Below are positions 44,955 to 53,123 of a stretch of 64,000 nucleotides of DNA, piece after piece. Each line of letters opens with the position of its first letter. Position 1 is the first letter of the stretch. The position numbers and the translations under genes were made by a program. Origin of the DNA: G963422445 sp963422445 (lineage in GTDB: Bacteria > Pseudomonadota > Alphaproteobacteria > Thalassobaculales > Thalassobaculaceae); assembly GCA_963422445.2 (NCBI GenBank), contig OY729512.2:372001-436000 (forward strand), written 5' to 3'. Under the pieces are notes generated by a model. The model did no database searches and was not told the origin of the DNA. It saw nothing but the letters and a program-made list of their open reading frames with translations.

Positions 44955-45635
44955 CTATTCCGCCGGTTCTCTGGTGCTGACAAGTTGCCAATTTGGGTCA
45001 CCTGAGCGGATATCGCGCCGAAATGACCAGATATCGGTCAACGTCTCGAAACGATCGGGGTCGCCGTCGATGACAGCGCCGGCTGCATCGCGAACAACCT
45101 TGACCTGATCACTGATGAACTCGACGGTAATGGTAATCACCGACTCATGGATTTCGACATCTTCGATCATGGCAGACCTGACGGCCGATACAGTCGTCTC
45201 CAAGGTTTCCCCCGCCGCTTCGCGCCGATCAATCGCTTCCTCGAAACGTGCCATGAGCTGCGGGCTCAGAAGGTTTTCGAGTTCGGCCCGGTCGCCACGC
45301 GAAAAGACCGCAACAATCCATTCGAACGCAGCCCGGGCGCCCCGGAGGAAATCGCGTTCGTCGTAATCCGGATCCAGCGCTTTCAGTCTCGTATAGGGAC
45401 TCATTGCCGCTTCGGCCGGTGTCGGATCGTCCTCCGCTGTTTCCGCTGTGTCGGGCCCGGCAATCGTCAGCCGTTCATCATTGTTCGCGGCTTCAGACGG
45501 TGGCTTAGATACCGAATTCGGCCGGCGTTGCTGGTGTCCGGTGCGACGGCCCAGAACCCGTCTGAGCTGAAACACGAGATATCCGGCCAGCATCGCGAAG
45601 ATTATGATGTCGAATAATGCGAAATCGTCGCCCAT
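44955..45635 (-). CDS. Tim44/TimA-domain membrane-anchored protein
   Basis: About 226 residues from the ATG at 45635 (MGDDFALFDIIIF). An N-terminal membrane anchor (residues 5-25), a charged linker, and a C-terminal Tim44-like domain ('DERDFLRGARAAFEWIVAVFSRGDRAELENLLSPQLMARFEEAI' and 'SVITITVEFISDQVKVVRD'). Alphaproteobacterial Tim44 homologues are the ancestors of the mitochondrial import factor; the bacterial role is unclear. A long upstream open frame exists but lacks family resemblance. Divergent from fxsA. Confidence 0.9.
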   Translation of the reverse strand: MGDDFALFDIIIFAMLAGYLVFQLRRVLGRRTGHQQRRPNSVSKPPSEAANNDERLTIAGPDTAETAEDDPTPAEAAMSPYTRLKALDPDYDERDFLRGARAAFEWIVAVFSRGDRAELENLLSPQLMARFEEAIDRREAAGETLETTVSAVRSAMIEDVEIHESVITITVEFISDQVKVVRDAAGAVIDGDPDRFETLTDIWSFRRDIRSGDPNWQLVSTREPAE

Positions 45636-45820
45636 TCCGCGTTTTCGGTCGGAAGATCGGTAAGATCGCCGTCCGTCCTTTTCCTGGCCGCATCTGACAC
45701 ACCCCCGGCCGCAGAACGCGGAAGATCGGTTGGGATCTCCCTGTCGGCGATAAGCCCCGGGTATACTCTGCCTGCTTGTCCCGAAGATTACCGGGATGAC
45801 ATGATATTTACGACGGGAAC

Positions 45821-46351
45821 ATGAAAAGAGCAACCATGGTCATTCTTTTGCTCCTCGGAATATTTGTCGGACTGCCTGCTGCAGAGATTCTGACCTTCGT
45901 CGAGGTCGGCAGTCATATCGGCGGATTGGCAACAGTTGCCACCACCGTGGGAACCGCCTTAGCTGGAATGATACTGTTCAGGGTGCAGGGATTTCATATC
46001 GTTAAACGGGCGCGGCAAACCCTGGACAGTGGCAGCATGCCGTTTCAGGATATTCTCGACGGGCTTGGACTGCTCTCTGCAGGACTATTGCTGTTCTTGC
46101 CCGGATTTATCACCGACATCGCAGGATTCCTCTTGTTCATTCCGCCCCTGCGGATTTACCTCCTCGCGATTGCGCTTCAGGGCTTTCTGCGTCGTGACCA
46201 TGTCAGTAGCACGGGCGGGCCGCGGGGTGACCACTGGTCAACATCAGTTATCGACAGTGACTACGAAAACGTCAGCGACCGTCCGGACGATCCTGTCCGG
46301 ATAACCGATAACAATCCAGATGACCCGAAAACTCCAGAGAATCGCCTATAG
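45821..46351 (+). CDS. fxsA: FxsA family membrane protein
   Basis: 176 residues. N-terminal helices 'VILLLLGIFVGLPAAEILTFVEVGSHIGG' with the conserved E, 'GTALAGMILFRVQG' and 'LGLLSAGLLLFLPGFITDIAGFLLFIPPLR', the FxsA core. The tail is hydrophilic. Known in E. coli as a suppressor of F exclusion of phage T7, otherwise of unknown function. It lies between the divergent tim44 and secB, the usual position. Confidence 0.92.
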   Translation: MKRATMVILLLLGIFVGLPAAEILTFVEVGSHIGGLATVATTVGTALAGMILFRVQGFHIVKRARQTLDSGSMPFQDILDGLGLLSAGLLLFLPGFITDIAGFLLFIPPLRIYLLAIALQGFLRRDHVSSTGGPRGDHWSTSVIDSDYENVSDRPDDPVRITDNNPDDPKTPENRL

Positions 46352-46509
46352 TCAAGCGCTGTCGGAACTACAGTCTGGTCTGAGCCGCTTCGGCACGAGG
46401 GGATGACAGGGCTGCCGGAAACATCGGAAGCGCCGGTTCTGCTTCGGTTGCCGGATCGCGGGAAGCGTGTTACGCCCCGCCCTGCATTGTCAGGAACCAG
46501 GATGGTCCG

Positions 46510-47013
46510 ATGTCCGATACCAGCAGTCATGACGGGGCGTCAGATGCGAAACACCCCAACGCATCACCGATCCGAATCGAGGTCCAATACGTCAAGGATC
46601 TCTCCTTTGAAAACCCGCAGGCGCCACGAAGCTTGCAGCAAAATTCTAAACAGCCAGGCATCGATATCCAGGTCGATGTCAAGGCGACCAAGCTCGGGGA
46701 TAACGTCTATGAAGTGGTTTTGACGAGCACCGTAAAGGGTTCGATCGAGGGCGATCCGCTATTCCTGATCGAATTGTCCTACGCCGGTGTTTTTACGCTG
46801 GCCGGTGTTCCCGACGAACATCTCCAGCCATTGTTGTTGATCGAATGTCCGCGACTCTTGTTCCCATTCGCCCGCAATATCATTGCGGATGTCACGCGTG
46901 ATGGTGGTTATCCACCTCTCCTCGTTCAACCGCTTGATTTTTCGGACATTTACCGGCGTTCATTGCAAGACCGATCAGCCGGAGAGGCTACTCCTTCGCC
47001 ATCACCGGACTGA
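46510..47013 (+). CDS. secB: protein-export chaperone SecB
   Basis: 167 residues. 'IRIEVQYVKDLSFENPQAPRS' and 'VDVKATKLGDNVYEVVLT' are the SecB signature, ending 'LFPFARNIIADVTRDGGYPPLLVQPLDF'. It keeps precursor proteins unfolded and hands them to SecA. Convergent with dnaQ, 10 bp away. Confidence 0.96.
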   Translation: MSDTSSHDGASDAKHPNASPIRIEVQYVKDLSFENPQAPRSLQQNSKQPGIDIQVDVKATKLGDNVYEVVLTSTVKGSIEGDPLFLIELSYAGVFTLAGVPDEHLQPLLLIECPRLLFPFARNIIADVTRDGGYPPLLVQPLDFSDIYRRSLQDRSAGEATPSPSPD

Positions 47014-47023
47014 ATCCTCCAGC

Positions 47024-47704
47024 CTATGACCACCGCCAGACCGGATCCCGGATTTTTTCGTTGAGGAATCGTTCGTGCACCGCCCGTTCTTCCGGCGTTG
47101 CCTTGAAAGCGCCGCGGCGTGGTCGGGGCATAGTGACCGTAACCGGATGGTCGCGGATGATTCGCGCTGGTTGAGCAAGGTCCAGTCCCGGTTGACGGCC
47201 ACCAACAAATTCGAGATAGACCGATGCCAACAAATCGGCGTCGACCAGTGCGCCATGAAGATTCCGATGGGAATTATCGATCTGGAACCTGCGGCACAGA
47301 GCATCGAGGCTGGCTTGCGCGCCCGGAAAATGCCGTTTCGCCATGACCAGAGTATCAACGACGCGATCCTTGGCAAGGACCGCATATCCAGCCAGGAGAA
47401 ATTCCATGTTGAGAAACGCCATATCGAACGGCGCATTATGAATAATGATCTTGTCAATCGCGAGAAACTCAAGGAATTCTGCTGCGATTTCCTCAAAGGC
47501 CGGATATTTTTCCAGAAACTCGCGTGATAGCCCGTGAATTGCGAATGCTCCGTAACTGATATCTCGTTGTGGATTGATATAGCGGTGAAATACACGTCCC
47601 GTCGGCATGTGATTAATCAATTCCAAGGCGCCGATTTCGACAATCCTGTCACCTTTGTCTGCATAAAGACCGGTGGTTTCGGTATCTAGAACAATTTCTC
47701 TCAT
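47024..47704 (-). CDS. dnaQ: DNA polymerase III epsilon subunit (3'-5' proofreading exonuclease)
   Basis: 226 residues from the ATG at 47704, which overlaps the coaE stop. Exonuclease motifs: ExoI 'IVLDTETTGLYADKGDRIVEIG', ExoII 'IIHNAPFDMAFLNMEF', and ExoIII 'NLHGALVDADLLASVYLEFVGG' with the His and Asp. It proofreads for the replicative polymerase. The C-terminal tail is shorter than in E. coli, as common in alphaproteobacteria. Confidence 0.95.
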   Translation of the reverse strand: MREIVLDTETTGLYADKGDRIVEIGALELINHMPTGRVFHRYINPQRDISYGAFAIHGLSREFLEKYPAFEEIAAEFLEFLAIDKIIIHNAPFDMAFLNMEFLLAGYAVLAKDRVVDTLVMAKRHFPGAQASLDALCRRFQIDNSHRNLHGALVDADLLASVYLEFVGGRQPGLDLAQPARIIRDHPVTVTMPRPRRGAFKATPEERAVHERFLNEKIRDPVWRWS

Positions 47705-48300
47705 CACGATTTTCCCCTGCGCTCCTGCGCGATGTAGCAACGAAGCTTGCGGAACGTCCAGCTGTAGCCAAGGCCAGTCGGAACGATGACTGTGCCTCGG
47801 CGGCGCTTTTCAGGATCAGGAATCTGTCTGGATAGGAGCGAGGCAAGTTTTTCCAGTGTCATTCCAGGTCGGAAAAGCGCCCGACGGCGCTGCAGGAAAC
47901 CGGGGGCTGATACGACAATAACAGCATCGCAGGACACATCCCCACCACTTTCAAAAAGCAAGGGGACATCGAGAACGACCATGGGAGTGCGGTTCCGGCG
48001 ATGTCTTGCCAGAAACCGGTCGCGATCATCCCGGACCAGTGGATGAACAATACCTTCCAGCCTGGCGAGAGCGCCATGATCGCGTAGAAGAATCTGGCTC
48101 AACCGGCCCCGGTCGACCCTGTTGTCAACGACTGCGTCAGGAAAGCATTCGGCAATTGGACGAACAGCCCGGCCACCACAAGCATACAACTGATGAACAC
48201 AAGCATCAGCATCGTGAATGGGCAATCCGAGACGCTTGAGCATCACCGCCGCAGTCGTCTTGCCCATCGCGATCGAACCTGTCAGTCCAAACACCTTCAT
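47704..48300 (-). CDS. coaE: dephospho-CoA kinase
   Basis: 198 residues. Walker A 'LTGSIAMGKTTAAVML'. 'GLPIHDADACVHQLYA' and 'VVLDVPLLFESGGD' are characteristic. It phosphorylates dephospho-CoA, the last step of CoA synthesis. Two to four bases separate or overlap it with maf and dnaQ. The usual aroE between maf and coaE is absent. The C-terminal 'GLGYSWTFRKLRCYIAQERR' departs from the usual ending and may be altered. Confidence 0.93.
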   Translation of the reverse strand: MKVFGLTGSIAMGKTTAAVMLKRLGLPIHDADACVHQLYACGGRAVRPIAECFPDAVVDNRVDRGRLSQILLRDHGALARLEGIVHPLVRDDRDRFLARHRRNRTPMVVLDVPLLFESGGDVSCDAVIVVSAPGFLQRRRALFRPGMTLEKLASLLSRQIPDPEKRRRGTVIVPTGLGYSWTFRKLRCYIAQERRGKS

Positions 48301-48303
48301 TGC

Positions 48304-48918
48304 TCAATTCCCGATCACACCTTGACGCCGTAGAAACCCGAGAAGTGGAAACAACGGCAATCCAAGAACAGTAAAAAAATCTCCTTCAATAAACTCAAAG
48401 AGTTGTACGCCAAGGCCTTCGATCTGATACCCGCCGACCGACTGCATCGCATCATCCCCCATGGCGGATAAAAAATGAACGATGACGTTCTGGTCAAGTT
48501 TCCGCATGGACAGTGTGGCCTGTTCGTCATGAGCCCATATCACGCGTCCCTTTTTCACGGCAGCAACACCGCAGACCAGACGATGCATTTTTCCCGATAG
48601 CGCAACCAACTGATCGAAGGCCTGATCCCGGTTGTCCGGTTTTCCGAACCAGCGCCCATCACATTCCAGGATCTGATCGGAGCCTATAACAAGGTCGGAA
48701 CCGACACACCGACTGACAACACGGGCCTTCCCGATGGCCAGTGCCAACGCGCAGTCCGCTGCCGATGTCCCGGCTCGTGCCATTCCGTCACGAACCGGCT
48801 TTTCATCGAAATCAGGTTTGCACGCGTGAAAGGCAACGCCGGCATTGCGGAGAATGCGGGCCCGGGTCTTGCTCCCCGACCCGAGAATCAGGCGGTCTCT
48901 ACCCTTTTCCGTCGGCAT
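48304..48918 (-). CDS. Maf-like nucleoside triphosphate pyrophosphatase
   Basis: About 204 residues from the ATG at 48918, preceded by 'aagggga'. 'LILGSGSKTRARILRNAGVAF' is the Maf N-terminus, 'VIGSDQILECDGRWFGKP' has the catalytic Asp, and 'GGYQIEGLGVQLFEFIEGDFFTVLGLPLFPL' is the late signature. It hydrolyses modified or non-canonical nucleotides. The longer frame (to 49032) does not look like Maf. First gene left of the predicted origin, transcribed away from it. Confidence 0.92.
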   Translation of the reverse strand: MPTEKGRDRLILGSGSKTRARILRNAGVAFHACKPDFDEKPVRDGMARAGTSAADCALALAIGKARVVSRCVGSDLVIGSDQILECDGRWFGKPDNRDQAFDQLVALSGKMHRLVCGVAAVKKGRVIWAHDEQATLSMRKLDQNVIVHFLSAMGDDAMQSVGGYQIEGLGVQLFEFIEGDFFTVLGLPLFPLLGFLRRQGVIGN

Positions 48919-49039
48919 CGTGGTCAGATTCCCCTTGATCCATGATCGGATCTCGTCCTGATCGACAGAGCGATCCACCCAGAGAGCAAAATTGTGCAAA
49001 ACGGTAATAACGGCCTGATTGACGCGGGACACCGTTCTT

Positions 49040-49310
49040 TCATGCTTGTAACCAAAATCCGCTCCACATGATCATTTCTGTGATAAAACCGGGCTGAATA
49101 TGCGGGGAATCTGTGGATATCCATCCACGTAACTGTTGTCCATTCAACCACCCATCTTTACAGACTTGATTCCATGACAGGATTTCCGTGAACGTAATCG
49201 GTATCCGGTATAAGCAACAGATGTCGATGTGGAGAAAACTGAGAATTTTAAATAATCCCGACTTTCCACATCCCTAAACTACAACAACATTATTATTTAG
49301 ATAAAAAGAT
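49040..49310. other. predicted chromosomal replication origin (oriC)
   Basis: An AT-rich stretch (notably 49240-49320) in an otherwise GC-rich window, between maf and hemE. DnaA-box-like 9-mers: TGTGGATAT (49112-49120, one mismatch to TGTGGATAA), TGTGGAGAA (49228-49236, one mismatch) and CTTTCCACA (49262-49270, two mismatches to TTATCCACA). The A+T tract 'attttaaataat' and 'cattattatttagataaaaa' would be the melting region. The Caulobacter origin also lies next to hemE. parA, parB and three parS sites are within 11 kb. Established knowledge gives the location; the exact limits are my estimate. Confidence 0.72.
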
Positions 49311-50384
49311 ATGTATATTGAAGTGACGATGATGCATACAGGGATCGTCTTCGTGAGCACTCCATCCATCGTCCGCGTTCTCAAAGGCTCAACACTGTCG
49401 AGACCGCCATTCTGGCTCATGCGCCAAGCTGGCCGTTATCTTCCCGAGTATCGGATATTGAGGCAACAGTCAGGATCCTTCCTGGATCTCTGCCTTGCTC
49501 CAAGGCTTGCTATGGAAGTGACACTGCAGCCGGTCCGGCGATTTTGTCCAGATGCCGCAATTCTGTTTTCGGATATTCTGATTGTTCCGTTTGGCCTGGG
49601 ACAAGCCGTCACTTTCAAGGAAGGACATGGTCCTGTTCTTGATCCGGTCAGGGATGGCAAGGATGTCGCCGCATTGTCGATGGACGCCGTATGGCCGCGA
49701 ATCGAGGCGACATATGAAACGGTCGAGCGTGTGCGCGGAGGACTGGATCCTGACATCTGTCTGATCGGCTTCGCCGGCGCTCCCTGGACCGTTGCGACCT
49801 ACATGGTGGAAGGAGGGTCAAGCCGTGATTTTGCCAGAACCAAGCGTTGGGCCTACGAAGACCCTGCGGGATTCGGAGATCTCATCGACCTCGTGACCGA
49901 AGCCACGATACGGCATTTATCGGCCCAAATTGGAGCCGGAGCCGATGTTGTCAAACTATTTGATTCCTGGGCTGGCGTTCTTGCGCCTGCGGAATTCCGG
50001 CGGTGGTCTATCGAACCGGCTCGAAAGATCTGTCGCGCACTCAGGCAAAAATATCCGGACATCCCAATCATTGGTTTTCCGCGTGGAGCCGGTCCCGGAT
50101 ATATCGAATATGTAATAGCGACCGGAGTTGATGCGGTCGCGCTTGATACGGGGATTTCGACAGTCTGGGCAGCCCGGGAGGTGCAGACAAGATTACCGGT
50201 GCAAGGCAATATGGATCCTGTGGCGCTGCTTTGTGGCGGCGAAACGATGATCCGTGCGATTCGGGAGATTTCCCGAAACCTCCAGTCCGGGCCGTTCATC
50301 TTCAACCTTGGGCATGGTGTGTTACCGGATACACCGCCGGAACATGTCAGCGCACTTTCGAATTTTCTGCGGTTTCAAAACTGA
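49311..50384 (+). CDS. hemE: uroporphyrinogen decarboxylase
   Basis: 357 residues from 49311; ATGs at 49329 and 49332 or the GTG at 49353 may be the real start. 'PPFWLMRQAGRYLPEYR' is the active-site signature, 'ILFSDILIVPFGLGQAV' holds the catalytic Asp, and 'GFAGAPWTVATYMVEGGSSRD' is the second signature. It converts uroporphyrinogen III to coproporphyrinogen III in heme synthesis. It starts at the edge of the predicted origin, so its promoter may lie within oriC as in Caulobacter. Confidence 0.97.
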   Translation: MYIEVTMMHTGIVFVSTPSIVRVLKGSTLSRPPFWLMRQAGRYLPEYRILRQQSGSFLDLCLAPRLAMEVTLQPVRRFCPDAAILFSDILIVPFGLGQAVTFKEGHGPVLDPVRDGKDVAALSMDAVWPRIEATYETVERVRGGLDPDICLIGFAGAPWTVATYMVEGGSSRDFARTKRWAYEDPAGFGDLIDLVTEATIRHLSAQIGAGADVVKLFDSWAGVLAPAEFRRWSIEPARKICRALRQKYPDIPIIGFPRGAGPGYIEYVIATGVDAVALDTGISTVWAAREVQTRLPVQGNMDPVALLCGGETMIRAIREISRNLQSGPFIFNLGHGVLPDTPPEHVSALSNFLRFQN

Positions 50385-50399
50385 AAGTTATCGGATCTG

Positions 50400-50837
50400 A
50401 TGCTGGAATATTATCTTTGGATCAAGGCCTTTCATGTTATCAGCGTTATTGCTTGGATGGCCGGTATGCTGTATCTGCCGAGATTGTTCGTCTATCATGC
50501 GAATGCGGATATCGGGTCTGAACTTTCGGAAACCCTGAAGGTAATGGAGCGACGCCTACTCCGGTTCATTATCAACCCGGCCATGATGGCTACGTTTGTT
50601 TTCGGGGTCTGGATGCTTTTTCTGGTTCCGGAGATGATCGAGCAATCTTGGATGCAGTTCAAGATCGTAGCCCTTGTGGGTTTGACCGGGGTCCATGGTG
50701 CCCTGTCGAGGTGGCGTCGGTTCTTCGAGCGTGATGACAACCGGTTATCACCAGGTTTCTTTCGAATTACCAACGAATTACCAACGATCCTTATGATTAC
50801 TATCGTTCTTCTCGTCGTTCTTAAACCGGGTGAATAA
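50400..50837 (+). CDS. hemJ: protoporphyrinogen oxidase HemJ
   Basis: 145 residues with four hydrophobic segments. 'YLWIKAFHVISVIAWMAGMLYLPRLFVYH' contains the conserved His and Arg of HemJ, and 'MERRLLRFIINPAMM' the second conserved block. It oxidises protoporphyrinogen IX in the inner membrane. It lies 15 bp after hemE, the standard heme pair. In many alphaproteobacteria rho follows; here it does not. Confidence 0.94.
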   Translation: MLEYYLWIKAFHVISVIAWMAGMLYLPRLFVYHANADIGSELSETLKVMERRLLRFIINPAMMATFVFGVWMLFLVPEMIEQSWMQFKIVALVGLTGVHGALSRWRRFFERDDNRLSPGFFRITNELPTILMITIVLLVVLKPGE

Positions 50838-50866
50838 CCGGATTTTACGTGTGGCGCAGTATTATG

Positions 50867-51841
50867 CTACGGGAGCAGAACTGTCGAACCCGTCGTGGCT
50901 CGTCCTTCCAGGGCTTCATGCGCGGCACGGGCGTCCGACAAGGGGAATGTCTGATCAATACTGATTGTCACCGCGCCGGAGGCAATTACCGCAAACAGGT
51001 CATCCGACATTTCCTGGAGACGGTCTGGTGTATCGGCATAATTGAATAATGTTGGTCTCGTAAAGAACAAGGATCCTTTTTGTGCGAAAACGCCAAGGTC
51101 GACGGGTGGAATCGGACCGGATGCCTGACCAAAACTTACCATCATGCCACGGGGCCGCAGACAGGCAAGCGAGGCATTGAAGGTATCGCGGCCAATTGAA
51201 TCATATACGACTGACAACAGCGCGTTGCCGGTGATTTCGGCAACACGTGCCGCGAAATCCTCGCGCGTATAAATTATCGGATGATCGCAACCATTCTTGC
51301 GGGCGAGTTCAGCCTTGTCCTCGTTTCCGACCGTGCCGATTACGGTGGCGCCGAGATATTTCGCCCATTGACAGACAATGAGACCAACACCGCCAGCAGC
51401 GGCATGAATCAGAATGGTATCATTTGGGCCAACACAGTAGATCTGACGAATCAGGTACTGCGCCGTAAGTCCCTTGAGCATCATTGCCGCAGCGGTCTGG
51501 TCATCGACGCGATCCGGAACCTTGACGAGCTTGGTGGCGTCGATAAGCCGTATGTCGGCGTAGGAACCTGGCGGGCCGGCGGCATAAGCGACTCGGTCGC
51601 CTATCTCGAAGGCAGTAACGTCTGCGCCGACTGCTTCGATTTGTCCGGCGGCTTCCATGCCGATTCCCGACGGTAGCGGTAGCGGGTAAAGGCCGCTGCG
51701 GTGGTAGGTATCGATATAATTCAGACCGACGGCGCGGTGCTGAACCAGGACTTCACCCGGGCCCGGGTCGCTAACGACGACATCCTCGCGGCGCAGAACG
51801 GCTGGCCCGCCAGTTTCGTGGAAACGAATTGCGTAGGGCAT
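50867..51841 (-). CDS. NADPH:quinone oxidoreductase (zinc-independent MDR family)
   Basis: About 324 residues from the ATG at 51841. N-terminal 'VLRREDVVVSDPGPGEVLVQHRAVGLNYIDTYHRSGLYPLPLPSGIGMEAAG' region is the quinone reductase pattern. The Rossmann motif is 'ILIHAAAGGVGLIVCQWAKYLGA'. No structural or catalytic zinc Cys residues are seen. It reduces quinones with NADPH. Downstream of the dienelactone hydrolase gene on the same strand (14-bp gap); convergent with hemJ. Confidence 0.93.
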   Translation of the reverse strand: MPYAIRFHETGGPAVLRREDVVVSDPGPGEVLVQHRAVGLNYIDTYHRSGLYPLPLPSGIGMEAAGQIEAVGADVTAFEIGDRVAYAAGPPGSYADIRLIDATKLVKVPDRVDDQTAAAMMLKGLTAQYLIRQIYCVGPNDTILIHAAAGGVGLIVCQWAKYLGATVIGTVGNEDKAELARKNGCDHPIIYTREDFAARVAEITGNALLSVVYDSIGRDTFNASLACLRPRGMMVSFGQASGPIPPVDLGVFAQKGSLFFTRPTLFNYADTPDRLQEMSDDLFAVIASGAVTISIDQTFPLSDARAAHEALEGRATTGSTVLLP

Positions 51842-51855
51842 GGTCACTGATCCAG

Positions 51856-52566
51856 TCAAGACAGATGGGTTCGAAGGAAGTCGAGTGTACGGCTGTTGGC
51901 GAGGGTGGCGGCGGCTTCGTTGTAATGTTCGCCGCCGGCGCGGGCAAACGCATGATCCTGTGCGTCGTAGAAATGCAGTGTCGCCTGTGGATGATCTTGC
52001 AGGCATTCACTGATAACGGCTTGGGCTTCCGGCGGCACAAATCCGTCAAGCCGGGCGATGTGGGACAGATAGGGTCGCGTGATGTTCGGTGATTCGTCCA
52101 TCAATTCGTCGAGACCGACGCCGTAATAGCTGACATTACAGTCGGCGTCTGTTCTCGCCGCCATGAGATAAGCGAGTTTGCCGCCCAGACAATAGCCAAC
52201 GGAGCCGGCCTTGCCTGTGCACTGAGGCAGGCCGCGAAGGTGCGACAAGGTTGAATCGAGATCGGAAACACCTTTATCGGTGTCGAATTTACCAAACAAT
52301 TCAAAGGCTTTTTGCCATTCGGCCTCGGTCTGGTCGGTAATATCGACATCAGGTTCGATACGCCAGAAGATGTCGGGACACAGGACGCAGAAACCTTGGG
52401 CCGCAAAATCGTCGGCAAGATCCCGCATCACTTTGTTGACACCGAACACTTCCTGAAGCAACACGAGGCCGGGCCAGGCAATACCGCTCGGTGGTGTCGC
52501 ATGATAGGCCTGAAAACTGCCACCCTCGGCGGTCGACACGGTCACGTAGCTCACAATGATCTCCAT
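51856..52566 (-). CDS. dienelactone hydrolase family protein
   Basis: 236 residues, alpha/beta hydrolase. The nucleophile is Cys in 'VGYCLGGKLAYLMAAR', with His in 'HFYDAQDHAFAR', the dienelactone hydrolase arrangement. 'GLVLLQEVFGVNKVMRDLADDFAAQGF' and 'CPDIFWRIEPDVDI' are typical of the N-terminal half. The true substrate is unknown; catechol degradation is not indicated by the neighbours. Confidence 0.9.
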   Translation of the reverse strand: MEIIVSYVTVSTAEGGSFQAYHATPPSGIAWPGLVLLQEVFGVNKVMRDLADDFAAQGFCVLCPDIFWRIEPDVDITDQTEAEWQKAFELFGKFDTDKGVSDLDSTLSHLRGLPQCTGKAGSVGYCLGGKLAYLMAARTDADCNVSYYGVGLDELMDESPNITRPYLSHIARLDGFVPPEAQAVISECLQDHPQATLHFYDAQDHAFARAGGEHYNEAAATLANSRTLDFLRTHLS

Positions 52567-52652
52567 TACAGCAGGATATACTGTGCAGCAGGCAATTTAT
52601 CGCAGCAACTGCGGGCAAGTCTACAACCATTCCGAAGCGGCCGGAGCAGGGG

Positions 52653-53123
52653 TCAGAAGAGGCGACCCTGACCGGTTTCATGGTCGATCAGGAACTGTTT
52701 GGTTTCAGCGCCGCGGCCACCGGAGTAACCGACAAGCCGGCCGTCGGCGCCGACGATCCGATGGCACGGAACGATGATCGGAATCGGATTTTGCCCGCAG
52801 GCGACTCCTACGGCCTGGGGATCGGCGTCATGACGCCGGGCGATGTCCCCATAGGTCTCGGTCTTGCCATACGGGATTTTCGACATGTCGCCCCAGACGG
52901 CTCGCTGCAACGCCGTTCCAGAGACGGCGACCGGCACCGAGAACACCTGCATCCGGCGATCGAAATAGGCGCGGATTTCATCGGCCGCTGTTCGGCAAAC
53001 CAGATCGTGATCGTCGGGATACAGGTGTTTCGTCCTGGCCCATTGAAGCCCGGTGACTGCCGCGCCGTCGCTTCGGATGATCAATAGGCCGACAGGGGTA
53101 TCGACAAGGCGCCGGAATGTCAT
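52653..53123 (-). CDS. ogt: methylated-DNA--protein-cysteine methyltransferase
   Basis: About 156 residues from the ATG at 53123. The active-site 'PIIVPCHRIVGADGRLVGYSGG' carries the methyl-accepting Cys. 'QRAVWGDMSKIPYGKTETYGDIARR' is the DNA-binding helix-turn-helix. It directly removes O6-methylguanine. The start overlaps the pgk stop (ATGA), so it is coupled to pgk. Confidence 0.95.
   Translation of the reverse strand: MTFRRLVDTPVGLLIIRSDGAAVTGLQWARTKHLYPDDHDLVCRTAADEIRAYFDRRMQVFSVPVAVSGTALQRAVWGDMSKIPYGKTETYGDIARRHDADPQAVGVACGQNPIPIIVPCHRIVGADGRLVGYSGGRGAETKQFLIDHETGQGRLF

Noticed and set aside
48919..49032. 38-codon N-terminal extension of Maf
   Set aside because: It does not resemble Maf, and a better start with a ribosome-binding site exists at 48918; the DNA belongs to the gap next to the predicted origin.
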